In this document: piece after piece, positions 1 through 8,762 of the stretch
Layout of the letters: every line of letters starts with the position of its first letter
How positions within the stretch are numbered: position 1 is the stretch's first letter
Assembly (NCBI RefSeq): GCF_002237595.1
Contig: NZ_CP022529.1
Span: 5,362,001-5,426,000 of the forward strand
DNA from: Labrenzia sp. VG12
GTDB taxonomy: Bacteria > Pseudomonadota > Alphaproteobacteria > Rhizobiales > Stappiaceae
Reading direction: 5' to 3'
Length of the DNA: 64,000 bases
Made by a program: the position numbers and the translations under genes
The notes under the pieces: model-generated
The model's database searches: none
What the model was told of the DNA's origin: nothing
What the model saw: only the letters and a program-made list of their open reading frames with translations

Positions 1-1
1 G

Positions 2-988
2 GCTGCAGAAACCATTGTACCGCTCGCTGCGCGGATCATGCTCACGCGCGAAAAATCAGCCGAGGCCATCAAGAAAGCGCTGAACGAGGGTCATGCCTTC
101 ATGTTCCTGGAAAAGCCGTGTCAACCCACCGAACTGGTGTCGGCCATGGAGACCGCGCTTTCCCATCACCGGCAACTGGCCAAGGACAGGGCCCTTCTCG
201 AGCGCACACTGGCCGGGTCGGTGAAACTCCTGATCGACATGCTGGCGCTGTTTCATCCCGAAGCCTTCAGCCGCACGGCCGCCGTTCGCAAGCAGGCGCT
301 GAAACTCGCCAAGGCGCTCGGTATGAAAAAGACCTGGGAACTGGAAATGGCGGTCATGCTGTCGCCGCTGGGCGAGGCGCTCCTGCCGAAACAAATTCTG
401 GCGCGCTATCGGGCTGCGCGCAGCCTGACGGAGCAGGAGCGTGACGTGCTGGACAGGGCGCCGGTGCAGTCACGGGAATTGCTGAAAAACATTCCCCAGC
501 TGGAGAAGGTCTCCGAATATCTTTATCTGTCAGGGCGCGGCTATGACGGATCGGGTTTTCCCAAGGACGGCCCGACTGGCCAGGAAATCCCGTTGGTCTC
601 GCGAATGCTCAAGCTGCTGACCGATCTCTGGTATGCCAGCCCGGAAAGCGGACCGGACGCTGCCTCATTCGAAGCGCTCACGATAAACTGGCGCAAATAC
701 GACCCGAAGCTGCTTGAACTGGCCCGGGAGATATTGATGGACGATTTGCCGGAATCGCGCAGGAAGCATGTCGCCCAGTGTTACATCCGCTCGCTGCGGC
801 CGGGCGATATTCTGGTTGACGATGCATTGACCGAAAGCAGCCACGAACTGGTGCTTGCGCGTGGGCACCTCCTGACGCCGACCACCATCCGCCGCCTGGA
901 GCATTTTCATCAGACCGCCGGCGTGCGTCAGCCGATCCGGGTCGAGCGGCACGAGGTGGTCGAAGAATTGCTGGGGGATGCGGGCTGA
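2..988 (+). CDS. Response regulator with degenerate HD-GYP domain (5' partial)
   Basis: The gene enters from the left edge; the open frame runs from base 2 without a credible start, and the ATG at 38 lies inside the receiver domain. The first 40 or so residues are the end of a REC domain, with the LTR and EKP motifs of the last two strands. The rest resembles an HD-GYP output domain. The usual LHDIG motif reads LSPLG and the usual GYP reads GFP (in GSGFP), so both metal-binding HD residues are gone. It therefore probably does not hydrolyse c-di-GMP and may bind it or act as an adaptor. Family assignment is from motif spacing; the partner kinase would lie upstream of the window. Confidence 0.75.
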   Translation, partial: AAETIVPLAARIMLTREKSAEAIKKALNEGHAFMFLEKPCQPTELVSAMETALSHHRQLAKDRALLERTLAGSVKLLIDMLALFHPEAFSRTAAVRKQALKLAKALGMKKTWELEMAVMLSPLGEALLPKQILARYRAARSLTEQERDVLDRAPVQSRELLKNIPQLEKVSEYLYLSGRGYDGSGFPKDGPTGQEIPLVSRMLKLLTDLWYASPESGPDAASFEALTINWRKYDPKLLELAREILMDDLPESRRKHVAQCYIRSLRPGDILVDDALTESSHELVLARGHLLTPTTIRRLEHFHQTAGVRQPIRVERHEVVEELLGDAG

Positions 989-989
989 A

Positions 990-1005
990 ATCCGGCAAGC
1001 CGGAT
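990..1005. terminator. Short hairpin between convergent genes
   Basis: Inverted arms ATCCGGC and GCCGGAT with a 2-nt centre lie just after the response-regulator stop and before the glycosyltransferase stop. There is no T-tract on either strand, so termination is only a guess. Confidence 0.3.
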
Positions 1006-1025
1006 GGTCTGAACGATCCGCGGTC

Positions 1026-1814
1026 TCAATCCTTGCCCGCTTTCTCCAGAAGCTCCGCCTCATAGGCCTTGGCCACCCGCAGAAAGCGGGCATGGGCATA
1101 GTTCATGGACAGGATGAGGCCCCACCAGCCATATTTGCGGTACTTGCGCACGAAATAGGCCTTGAGGAAGCTGACCGGGAATTCGGTCAGGAGCCGGGTC
1201 CTTGGCAGCTTGCGTCCGCGGGCGCGCATGTCCTCGACCTGCATGCCGGAATAGCGGTTGTATTTGCCGACCTGGAAATCGAGTGAGCGGATCGAGCGAT
1301 GCGCCATGATGCCGGAGAGATTGTCGATCCTGGCACCGGGCTCCGGGCGCACCGTGTCGTGAACGATCGAAACCGAAAAGCGGCCCTTTTGCCGGTCGTA
1401 GAGCCGTATCTGGTGATAGCCATAGGCCCAGGGTGCCGGTGCGCTTTCATGGGCATACATGTCCCGGATCATGATCCGCCAGCCATCCGCACTCTTGTAG
1501 CTGCCGTCGGCGAATTTCGCACGGATTTCAGCGGCGAGATCCGGCGTCACCTCTTCGTCGGCATCGAGATTGAGCAGCCAGTCGTTTCGGCACTGGTCTT
1601 CGCCGAACCGCTTCTGCGGGCCGTATCCGGGCCAGTCATTCCGGATGACCCGCGCCCCGAGTCTTTCTGCAACGGCAACGGTGTCGTCGCTCGATCCGCT
1701 GTCGATGACAATCACCTCGTCCACCCAGTCGATGACGCTTTCGATCGGCTTGTGGATCCGGTCGGCTTCGTCTTTGGCAATGATGAAGGCGGAAAGGGGC
1801 AGGCGCTCGGTCAT
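1026..1814 (-). CDS. Family 2 glycosyltransferase (LPS core WaaE/KdtX-like)
   Basis: A 262-residue protein with a GT-A fold N-terminus. It has the AFIIAKDEA start strand, the nucleotide-binding VIDSGSSDDT loop (about residues 36-45) and a metal-binding DAD motif (NLDADEEV, near residue 83). This pattern fits small GT2 enzymes that add a sugar to lipopolysaccharide core or another glycan at the inner face of the membrane. The C-terminus is basic and aromatic (RKYRKYGWW), suiting membrane attachment. It has no polysaccharide neighbours; the next gene upstream on the strand is an alpha-glucosidase 91 bp away. Donor and acceptor cannot be read from the sequence. Confidence 0.8.
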   Translation of the reverse strand: MTERLPLSAFIIAKDEADRIHKPIESVIDWVDEVIVIDSGSSDDTVAVAERLGARVIRNDWPGYGPQKRFGEDQCRNDWLLNLDADEEVTPDLAAEIRAKFADGSYKSADGWRIMIRDMYAHESAPAPWAYGYHQIRLYDRQKGRFSVSIVHDTVRPEPGARIDNLSGIMAHRSIRSLDFQVGKYNRYSGMQVEDMRARGRKLPRTRLLTEFPVSFLKAYFVRKYRKYGWWGLILSMNYAHARFLRVAKAYEAELLEKAGKD

Positions 1815-1905
1815 GACACTCCGGTCGGATAGGGCGCCGGACGGGACCGGCCCGGCAGATACCGTTCAGGTATTAGCCGCGCCGGACGGGGATTTGAAGG
1901 TCAAA

Positions 1906-3576
1906 TCAGGATTTCACGCGTGCGAAAGCCGCATCGAGCCCTTGCAGGGTGATCTTGGAGCCTTCGACAAGCCCGGTGAAACCCGGCGCCCTGAGGTCTC
2001 CCAGGACGAGATCCGGAACCTCGATGCTTGCCGGCTCCGTGCCCAGATTGAAGGCGCAAAGGATTGTTTCGCCCCCGTGGCTGCGAGTGAAAACGAGTGT
2101 CTCGCCCGCGCTGTCGAGGAAGTGCATGTCGCCCTTTTTCAGCGGTTCAAACTCTTTCCTCCACGCATAAAACGCCCTGTTGCGGTTCAGGATCGATGTC
2201 TCGTCCTTCTCCTGCATGTCCACCGCCAGCGGCAGATGGGTGTCGGCCATCGGCAGCCATGGGTCGGCGTCGGAAAAACCGCCATGGCTGTTGTTGTTTG
2301 CCCATGGCATGGGGGTGCGGCAACCGTCGCGGCCCTTGTATTCCGGCCAGAAGCGGATGCCGTAGGGGTCCTGCAGCTGGTCGAATGGCACGTCGGCCTG
2401 CGGCAGGCCGAGTTCCTCGCCCTGATAAAGACAGGGCGTGCCGCGCAGTGAAGCGCAAAGCGCTGTTTCCAGCGGAGCGAATTTCCGGATGTCGTGGCCC
2501 TCGCCCCAGCGGCTGCCGACCCGCTGGACATCATGGTTGGACAGCGCCCAGCTGGCCCAGCCCGAACCGATGCCTTCATTCATCTCCTCAACGATCCGGC
2601 GGATATAGGCGGCCGAATGCTGCGGCGTCAGAAGGTCGAAGCTGTAGGCCATGTGGATGCGCTCACCCGCTTCCGTGTAGGCCTTGGTGAGCTCGACCGC
2701 GAGCCCGTCATGCCCGATCTCGCCGACAGACGTGGTGCCGGGATACCGGTCGAGCAGACCGCGCAGCTTCTTCAGGAAAACGAGGTTTTCCGGCCGCGTC
2801 TTGTCATAGACATGGTCCTGGTAGCCATAAGGATTGGTCGGATCGACGGTGGACGGTGCCTCGTCCGCGCTGAGCGGCGGGTTGTCCCTCAGCTCCTGAT
2901 CGTGGACGTAGAAATTCACCGTGTCGAGACGGAAACCGTCGACACCCCGGTCGAGCCAGAACTTCGCGGCGCCCAGGACGGCGTCCTGGACGTCTTCGTT
3001 GTGGAAGTTGAGGTCCGGCTGGCTGGCCAGGAAATTATGCATGTAATACTGGCAGCGGCGGCTGTCCCACTCCCAGGCGGGGCCGCCGAAGATCGACAGC
3101 CAGTTGTTGGGCACCGTGCCGTCCGGCTTGGCATCCGCCCAGACGAACCAGTCGGCCTTGGCATTGTCTTTGGAGGACCGGCTTTCGGTGAACCAGGCAT
3201 GCTGGTCGGACGTGTGGGAAATCACCAGGTCGATGATGACCTTCAGCCCGCGCTTGTGCGCGGCCGCCAGCATGGCATCGAAATCGGCCAGCGAGCCGAA
3301 CATCGGGTCGACATCCTCATAGTCGGAGACGTCATAGCCGAAATCGTCCATGGGTGAGGTGAAGAACGGCGACAGCCAGATGGCGTCGACACCGAGCGAG
3401 GCAATGTAATCCATCCGTTCGGTGACGCCGTTGAGGTCGCCGATGCCGTCATTGTTGGTGTCGTTGAAGGAACGCGGATAGATCTGATAGATCACCGCGC
3501 CTTTCCACCAGTCCGGGTCTTTGATCAGGTTTTCAGGCACATCGGCCTCCAGGCCCGTTTCGGCTTCTTCGAACAT
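1906..3576 (-). CDS. aglA: Alpha-glucosidase, GH13 family
   Basis: A 556-residue cytoplasmic glycoside hydrolase of family 13 (oligo-1,6-glucosidase/AglA group), releasing glucose from alpha-glucosides such as sucrose, maltose or trehalose. It begins WWKGAVIYQIYPRSF, as this group does. The catalytic Asp lies in GFRLD (about residue 215), the acid Glu in SVGEIG, and the third Asp in SNHD. No signal peptide is seen. The ATG has GGAG 7 nt upstream. A 16-bp LacI-type palindrome sits 39 bp before the start, so repression by an AglR-like protein is likely. In rhizobia the gene usually sits with aglEFGK transporter genes; none is present here. Confidence 0.88.
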   Translation of the reverse strand: MFEEAETGLEADVPENLIKDPDWWKGAVIYQIYPRSFNDTNNDGIGDLNGVTERMDYIASLGVDAIWLSPFFTSPMDDFGYDVSDYEDVDPMFGSLADFDAMLAAAHKRGLKVIIDLVISHTSDQHAWFTESRSSKDNAKADWFVWADAKPDGTVPNNWLSIFGGPAWEWDSRRCQYYMHNFLASQPDLNFHNEDVQDAVLGAAKFWLDRGVDGFRLDTVNFYVHDQELRDNPPLSADEAPSTVDPTNPYGYQDHVYDKTRPENLVFLKKLRGLLDRYPGTTSVGEIGHDGLAVELTKAYTEAGERIHMAYSFDLLTPQHSAAYIRRIVEEMNEGIGSGWASWALSNHDVQRVGSRWGEGHDIRKFAPLETALCASLRGTPCLYQGEELGLPQADVPFDQLQDPYGIRFWPEYKGRDGCRTPMPWANNNSHGGFSDADPWLPMADTHLPLAVDMQEKDETSILNRNRAFYAWRKEFEPLKKGDMHFLDSAGETLVFTRSHGGETILCAFNLGTEPASIEVPDLVLGDLRAPGFTGLVEGSKITLQGLDAAFARVKS

Positions 3577-4146
3577 TGCCGGTCTCCGTCCGCTTCTCTG
3601 GCGGTGTTGAGGTTTTCAAAGCGCTTTGAATGGCTATATCCGGCGGCTCTTCAGGTCAAGAGACCTGCCTGCAAAAAGTCGTGACAATGGTGGATAGGGT
3701 TAAGTGAATGCCGGGTGTCGTGGCGCAGGTGCATCGGGTGCGGCACAAGCAAAAACCGGCCCCGCACGAGGCAGGACCGGTGGAGCAAATGAAAAGTCTC
3801 GAAACACGATTTTGTCCGGAACACCGTTCTTGTAACAGGCGTGCGTGACAGGTTTGTGAACAAAATCTTAACGATCGTGAAATCTGCGGATTGTGAAGCC
3901 GGAAAAGGCGAAAACGCGATCCATTGGTCACCCAAATAGCGAAAGAGTTTATGATGTTAAAATATTGAAAATAAAGAGAAAAAAATAAAGTTATGACGTT
4001 AAGGTCAATTTCTTCTTGCAAAGCAGCATGGAAGCTGGGACTGTCAGGCTCAGCAAAAGCTTCAAGAGACTGGAATTGGAGAGAATCAGCCCTGGACGTT
4101 CTGTCCGGCGCCGCCAATTCGTGAAGGATAATCTGGAGGAAGTGTC
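3577..4146. other. 570-bp gene-free stretch with an AT-rich block
   Basis: Divergent intergenic region between aglA and the thiolase. It contains the LacI-type palindrome (3615-3630) and an AT-rich run around 3945-3995 that may hold the thiolase promoter. Open frames here have no recognisable protein features. I see no RNA gene. Confidence 0.6.
3615..3630. promoter_or_regulatory. LacI-family operator-like palindrome
   Basis: Perfect 16-bp palindrome TTCAAAGCGCTTTGAA centred on a CG step, as in LacI/GalR-family operators (AAAnCGnTTT core). It lies 39 bp upstream of the aglA start, where it could block transcription. No LacI-family gene lies in the window. Confidence 0.65.
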
Positions 4147-5313
4147 ATGACGGCAGCCATGGTTGGATGGGCGCATTTGCCCTTCGGAAAACATGCGGAA
4201 GAAACGGTTGAAAGCATGATCGTCAAGGTGGCGGTGGACGCCATCGAAGATGCCGGCATCGCTCCGGAAGATGTCGACGAGATCCTGCTTGGTCATTTCA
4301 ATGCCGGTTTCTCCCTTCAGAATTTTACAGCGTCCCTGGTGCTGCAGGCGGATCCGGCCCTGCGGTTCACGCCGGCGACCCGCGTTGAAAATGCCTGTGC
4401 CACCGGCTCTGCCGCCGTGCATCAGGGCGTGCGCGCCGTGGCCTCTGGCGAGGCCCGTTTCGTGCTGGTTGTCGGCGTCGAGCAGATGACAACCACACCT
4501 GGCCCGGAAATCGGCAAGAACCTGCTGAAGGCCTCCTATCTGAAGGAAGAGGGCGACACGCCTGCCGGGTTTGCCGGCGTCTTCGGCAAGATCGCCGATG
4601 CCTATTTCCAGAAATATGGCGACCAGTCCGACGCACTGGCGAAGATCGCCGCCAAGAACCACAAGAACGGCGTCGGCAATCCCTATGCCCAGATGCGCAA
4701 GGATCTCGGCTTCGACTTCTGCCGCGCGGAAAGCGAAAAGAACCCGTTTGTCGCCGGCCCGTTGAAACGCACCGACTGTTCGCTGGTTTCCGATGGCGCT
4801 GCGGCCCTGGTCCTGACCGATCCGGCAACGGCGCTTGGCATGAAAAAGGCGGTCGCCTTCCGCGGCATGGCCCATGTCCAGGACTTCCTGCCGATGTCCC
4901 GGCGCGACATTCTGAAATTCGAGGGCTGCGCGAGGGCCTGGGGCGAAGCGCTTGGTGATGCCAACCTGGCAATTGATGACCTCTCCTTTGTCGAGACCCA
5001 TGACTGTTTCACCATTGCCGAGCTGATCGAATATGAGGCCATGGGCCTGACCAAGGAAGGCGAGGGCGCCCGTGCCGTTCTGGAAGGCTGGACCGAGATG
5101 GGCGGCAAGCTGCCGGTCAACCCGTCCGGCGGTCTCAAGGCGAAAGGTCACCCGATCGGTGCCACCGGTGTCTCCATGCATGTCCTGACCGCCATGCAGC
5201 TCACAGGCACCGCCGGCGACATCCAGGTCAGGAACGCCGAACTTGGCGGCATCTTCAACATGGGCGGCGCGGCCGTGGCCAACTTCGTCTCCGTGCTGCA
5301 GCCGATGAAGTAG
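4147..5313 (+). CDS. Thiolase family protein (acetyl-CoA acetyltransferase/SCP2-like)
   Basis: A 388-residue thiolase-superfamily enzyme. The acyl-accepting Cys is in ENACATGSAA (about residue 83). The HDCFTIAE motif near residue 285 and the GGLKAKGHPIGATG loop near residue 335 are typical of the SCP-x/SCP2 thiolase branch. That branch lacks the second catalytic Cys of PhaA and condenses or cleaves acyl-CoA thioesters. A good ribosome site (CTGGAGGAAG) precedes the ATG. It stands alone and ends at a strong terminator. It could take part in fatty-acid or acetoacetyl-CoA metabolism, alongside the CoA-transferase and phasins elsewhere in the window, but its substrate is not decided by the sequence. 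Confidence 0.82.
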   Translation: MTAAMVGWAHLPFGKHAEETVESMIVKVAVDAIEDAGIAPEDVDEILLGHFNAGFSLQNFTASLVLQADPALRFTPATRVENACATGSAAVHQGVRAVASGEARFVLVVGVEQMTTTPGPEIGKNLLKASYLKEEGDTPAGFAGVFGKIADAYFQKYGDQSDALAKIAAKNHKNGVGNPYAQMRKDLGFDFCRAESEKNPFVAGPLKRTDCSLVSDGAAALVLTDPATALGMKKAVAFRGMAHVQDFLPMSRRDILKFEGCARAWGEALGDANLAIDDLSFVETHDCFTIAELIEYEAMGLTKEGEGARAVLEGWTEMGGKLPVNPSGGLKAKGHPIGATGVSMHVLTAMQLTGTAGDIQVRNAELGGIFNMGGAAVANFVSVLQPMK

Positions 5314-5335
5314 GGTGCCGTCACATCAGTTGAGA

Positions 5336-5364
5336 AAAGCCGGCGACTTCGCCGGCTTTTTTGT
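5336..5364 (+). terminator. Rho-independent terminator of the thiolase gene
   Basis: Stem arms AGCCGGCGA and TCGCCGGCT followed by six T residues, 23 bp after the stop codon. Confidence 0.85.
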
Positions 5365-5389
5365 GTCCTTCTAACCGTTCTTCCTCCTT

Positions 5390-5502
5390 GTCATCCCGGA
5401 CGCAGCGCAACGGAGATCCGGGACCCAGGACACCGGGGAAATAGATGGGGGCAATGCGATGGCCGCTGAAGTGTCCCGGGTCTCCGCTTTTGCGGGGATG
5501 AC
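5390..5502. repeat. Palindromic intergenic repeat, copy 1
   Basis: A 113-bp element bounded by GTCATCCC and GGGATGAC. Internal inverted segments (GGAGATCCGGGA with TCCCGGGTCTCC) let the whole unit fold into a long hairpin. A second copy of identical length lies at 5702-5814. It behaves like a REP/BIME-type element with no coding content. Confidence 0.8.
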
Positions 5503-5535
5503 ACCGTGAGACAGAGGCGCATTTCCTCCACCTTC

Positions 5536-5644
5536 GTCATTGCAGGGCTCGACCCTGCAATCCATGCCGTCCCGTCGCCGCAAACGAGGCCGCTCCGAAC
5601 GGAACGCCCATGGCATGGATCCCATGGGCGAGCCATGGGATGAC
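5536..5644. repeat. Related palindromic intergenic element
   Basis: Bounded by GTCAT and ATGAC, with a strong internal hairpin TGCAGGG/CCCTGCA (5541-5559). It resembles the flanking 113-bp repeats in ends and setting but differs inside, so it is a second subtype. Confidence 0.55.
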
Positions 5645-5701
5645 GAAGAGACGTTTGAGCGAGCGTTATTCGTGCGTCCTGAGGCTCGGCGCGTTCTGTT
5701 T

Positions 5702-5814
5702 GTCATCCCGGACGCAGCACAGCCGAGATCCGGGACCCAGGACGCCGGGGAAGTGGAAAAGGGCATTGCGGCGGCCGTTGAAGTTTCCCGGGTCTCCGCT
5801 TTCGCGGGGATGAC
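5702..5814. repeat. Palindromic intergenic repeat, copy 2
   Basis: Same 113-bp length and same GTCATCCC/GGGATGAC ends as the copy at 5390-5502, in the same orientation, with most differences in the middle third. Open frames through it are not genes. Confidence 0.8.
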
Positions 5815-5835
5815 AATCAGAGGCGTTTGACGGCG

Positions 5836-6921
5836 TTATTGCGCTGCGGCCGCCACCGCGCTGTAAAAGGCCGCGTCTGTCAGTTCCGGTGGCGAGACCG
5901 GGGCGCCGCCGCCTTCGCCGACATACGTATCTGCAACGCCATAGACGAAGATGCCGCCCGCAGCCCGCTTCAGGATCGCCACCCGTTCGATCAGCTGAAA
6001 GTCACCCGCTTCGCAATTGGCGTGGCTGATATAGAGGTCGCGGCCACCCTGATTGACCCGTTCCGTGCTGGAGGAAAAACTGCCTTCGGCGCAGCTCTTC
6101 TGGCTGTCGGCGACCGACAGCGACATCAGCTCTTCTTCCGAGGAATAGCTGCCGGCGGGAAAAATATGGGCAACGAGTGTCCGGGCATCATTGGCGGCAA
6201 CCGCATGCAGGCCCTTGAGGTCTTCCTCGCGCTGGCCGTCCGGCTTCAGCTGCAGGCCGGAAATCCCCGCATTGCCCATCAGGTTGAACAGCGCCTGGGT
6301 GGCCTCGACGGTAAGCTGCGGATCGCCCACCGTACTGGCCGCGTTGTTTGACTGGGCTGGCGCAGTCTGGCCGAGACCACCTTGTGCCGGCGCGGCATTT
6401 GCCATGCCGGGCGCAGCGCCATAGCGGGCTGTGTTCTGTTCGACGCATTTGGCAAGTCGGGCCATCAGCCGGGAGGTGCCGGTCAGGCGGAATTCGTAAT
6501 TATAGGCACCGTCATAGACGTAGAGCGTGCGGCCCCGGCGAAAACGGGTGATGATGTAGCCACCCTCGGGCATCTGCATGCGCGCAAGGTCCTTGGAAGT
6601 CGCCTTGGCGACACCGCTTTGCCAACCGCCCCGGTCGATGCGGTATTGCAGGGGAATGTCGGAGCCGACCGGCATGTTCCAGTGCGGGGCGGAAAAGCCG
6701 ATCGCCCAGTTGTAGCTGGTGTCCACCTGGACGTAGAGCGTGATGCCGCTCTTGTAGGTGGCCGAGGCGACGCAGGTGGAGAACCGGCCGCTTTGGTCAT
6801 CGGTGAACGCACTGCCGTTCCAGCCGCCAAGACGGAAATTCTCGACAACCGCGGCCTGTGCTGTTGCCAGAGCCAGAAACAAGGTTGCGCCGGCTGCTGC
6901 CAATAGTTGTAAGTGACGCAT
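5836..6921 (-). CDS. Conserved hypothetical secreted protein
   Basis: A 361-residue protein that I do not recognise. A clear signal peptide (residues 1-23, ending ALATAQA) directs it to the periplasm or outside. Residues 25-150 form a beta-rich domain with many aromatics (GGWNGSAF, YNWAIGF, GGYIITRF). Residues 165-200 are an Ala/Gln/Pro-rich linker, and a second domain follows with two Cys (SCAEGS, NCEAG) that could pair. Similar two-part secreted proteins occur in Hyphomicrobiales. It is a lone gene facing the repeat cluster. No function is proposed. Confidence 0.7.
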   Translation of the reverse strand: MRHLQLLAAAGATLFLALATAQAAVVENFRLGGWNGSAFTDDQSGRFSTCVASATYKSGITLYVQVDTSYNWAIGFSAPHWNMPVGSDIPLQYRIDRGGWQSGVAKATSKDLARMQMPEGGYIITRFRRGRTLYVYDGAYNYEFRLTGTSRLMARLAKCVEQNTARYGAAPGMANAAPAQGGLGQTAPAQSNNAASTVGDPQLTVEATQALFNLMGNAGISGLQLKPDGQREEDLKGLHAVAANDARTLVAHIFPAGSYSSEEELMSLSVADSQKSCAEGSFSSSTERVNQGGRDLYISHANCEAGDFQLIERVAILKRAAGGIFVYGVADTYVGEGGGAPVSPPELTDAAFYSAVAAAAQ

Positions 6922-7279
6922 CGTTCCCCCCTGATGCCTATGCGGCGCACCATGTCTGGCCCGCCAGTCAATTGGAAAGGCTAAGCGAATTCCGCTGCGG
7001 CATCAAGAAAACCGGCCGCAAAAGGAAGTGCCTGTTTCGGTCCGGATTACACGCTGGCAATGACACCGTCGCCACTCGGCTGCGTCCCGGGGCCTGCTGC
7101 TCAACCTGTGTTCCGACCATTGACTGTATTTGCGCGAGCGCGGGAACCAGAGTCGGTCAAATCAGGCTTTGAGAAAAATCTATTCCGCTTCTTGTCAGAG
7201 CTTTGAAAACCGGTGCCCGGCGCTCCGGAAGGCGTCTCATTACATTAAGCCCATCAAACTGGGACTGGAGACCCTTGAG
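6922..7279. other. 358-bp divergent intergenic region before cysG
   Basis: Lies between the secreted-protein gene and cysG. It should hold the promoter of the whole sulfur cluster. I cannot point to a convincing -35/-10 pair or a known operator. An upstream GTG-led extension of cysG through this region lacks family similarity and is rejected. Confidence 0.5.
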
Positions 7280-8743
7280 ATGGCTGTACGCCGTGACAAG
7301 ACACCTAAGACACTGAAGCGGCCGGAAAACCGGCTCGACGTGTTTCCGGCCTTCATGAAGGTTGCCGGTCAACGTGTGCTTGTTGTCGGTCATGGCGGCG
7401 AGGCTGCTGCCAAGGTGCGTCTCCTGGGCGAAACCAATGCAGAAATCGTCGTCATCGGCGAAACCGTCGATGCCGATCTGCAGGAAGCCATTGATCTCTT
7501 CGAGGCAGAGCATGTTGCCGAGGCATTCCGGCCGGCGCATCTGAACGGTGCGGCGCTTGTCTTCTCCGCGCGGGAAGACTGGGATCTCGACAAGGCCGTT
7601 GTCGATGCCGCCCGCATTTTTGGCGTGCCGGTCAACGCGGTCGACAAGCCGGAGCTGTGCGACTTCTACACCGGCGCCCTGGTCAACCGGGCCCCGATCG
7701 CGGTTGCCATCACCTCCACCGGCGTCGGCCCGGTTCTGTCCCGTCATATCCGTGCACGCATCGAGGCGATGCTGCCACGTGCCACCGGTGAGCTTGCTCG
7801 CCTGGCCGAAAGTTTCCGCGATGCGGCCACGAAGGTCATTCGCGACGGTGCCTTGCGCCGCAATTTCTGGGCCCGGTTCTTCTCCGGGGCCGTTGCCACC
7901 AATCTTTATGCCGGCAAAGCGGATATCGCGCGCGCCGAGGCGCAGCGGCTTTTGAATTCCATGGCGGATGAGCCGGGGTTTGTCTGGCTGGTCGGCGCCG
8001 GTCCGGGTGCGGAAGATCTCTTGACGCTGCGCGCGCAGCGCCTGCTGCAGGAAGCCGACGTCATTGTTCACGACGCTCTGGTTCCGGCAGGTGTGATTGC
8101 CATGGGCCGCAGGGATGCGGAGCGCATTTCGGTCGGCAAGCGCAAGGGCGCGCATTCCGTGCCGCAGGCCGAAATCTGCGAGTTGCTGGTGAAGCTTGGT
8201 CGCAAGGGCCTGAAGGTTGTCCGCCTGAAAGCGGGAGATCCGATGATCTTCGGCCGGGCGGCAGAAGAAATGGAGGCCCTCCGCGAAGGCGGGATCGGTT
8301 TCGAGGTCGTCCCCGGTGTGACAGCAGCCTTCGCCGCGGCCGCTTCGGCGCAGATCCCGCTCACGCTTCGCGGAGTGGCTTCCAACCTTGTCTTTGCGAC
8401 CGGCCACAACGCCAAGTCCGAAACCCTGCCGGACTGGGCCGGGCTGGCCCTGAAGGGGGCAACCGTTGCTGTCTATATGGGCCGGACGGTTGCAGCTGCC
8501 GTGGCCGACAAGATGATCAATGCCGGCCTCAAGCCGGACACACCGGTGGCCGTGATCGAAAACGCCGCCCATCCGGATGAACGCCAATTTGCCGGAACCC
8601 TGTCGGACCTCGCGATCCTGTCGAACCGCGCGGAAATCGACGGACCGGTCCTGATCGTGATTGGCGAGGCCGTTGGCCACGCCGCCCTGGAACACGCCGA
8701 GCCGCTGGCGCCGCAAAGGGCCGCCCGGGTTGCGGCAGCCTGA
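7280..8743 (+). CDS. cysG: Siroheme synthase (fused precorrin-2 dehydrogenase/ferrochelatase and uroporphyrinogen-III methyltransferase)
   Basis: A 487-residue protein that makes siroheme, the cofactor of the sulfite reductase encoded two genes downstream. Residues 20-215 are the NAD-binding dehydrogenase/chelatase module (VLVVGHGGEAAAK, FYTGALVNRAP). Residues 233-475 are the SAM-dependent methyltransferase (LVGAGPGAEDLLTLRA, GDPMIFGR, PGVTAAFAAAA). The ATG at 7280 is chosen because GGAG lies 9 nt upstream and family similarity begins there. Gene order cysG-DUF2849-cysI-cysH-DUF934 is the usual rhizobial arrangement and indicates one transcription unit. Confidence 0.93.
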   Translation: MAVRRDKTPKTLKRPENRLDVFPAFMKVAGQRVLVVGHGGEAAAKVRLLGETNAEIVVIGETVDADLQEAIDLFEAEHVAEAFRPAHLNGAALVFSAREDWDLDKAVVDAARIFGVPVNAVDKPELCDFYTGALVNRAPIAVAITSTGVGPVLSRHIRARIEAMLPRATGELARLAESFRDAATKVIRDGALRRNFWARFFSGAVATNLYAGKADIARAEAQRLLNSMADEPGFVWLVGAGPGAEDLLTLRAQRLLQEADVIVHDALVPAGVIAMGRRDAERISVGKRKGAHSVPQAEICELLVKLGRKGLKVVRLKAGDPMIFGRAAEEMEALREGGIGFEVVPGVTAAFAAAASAQIPLTLRGVASNLVFATGHNAKSETLPDWAGLALKGATVAVYMGRTVAAAVADKMINAGLKPDTPVAVIENAAHPDERQFAGTLSDLAILSNRAEIDGPVLIVIGEAVGHAALEHAEPLAPQRAARVAAA

Positions 8744-8762
8744 CGAAGTGAGAGTGAACACC

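Noticed and set aside
3651..4117. Minus-strand frames in the aglA-thiolase gap
   Set aside because: Low-complexity translation, no start signal, and they cross the AT-rich presumed promoter.
3991..5181. Long minus-strand open frame opposite the thiolase gene
   Set aside because: It is the antisense of a well-conserved thiolase; the protein lacks any family feature, and GC-rich codon bias opens such frames.
5390..5814. CRISPR array
   Set aside because: The copies are 113 bp long, palindromic, and not spaced by unique 30-40 bp units; no cas genes are near.
5540..5830. Short open frames through the repeat cluster
   Set aside because: They are readings of palindromic repeats; no ribosome site and no conserved protein.
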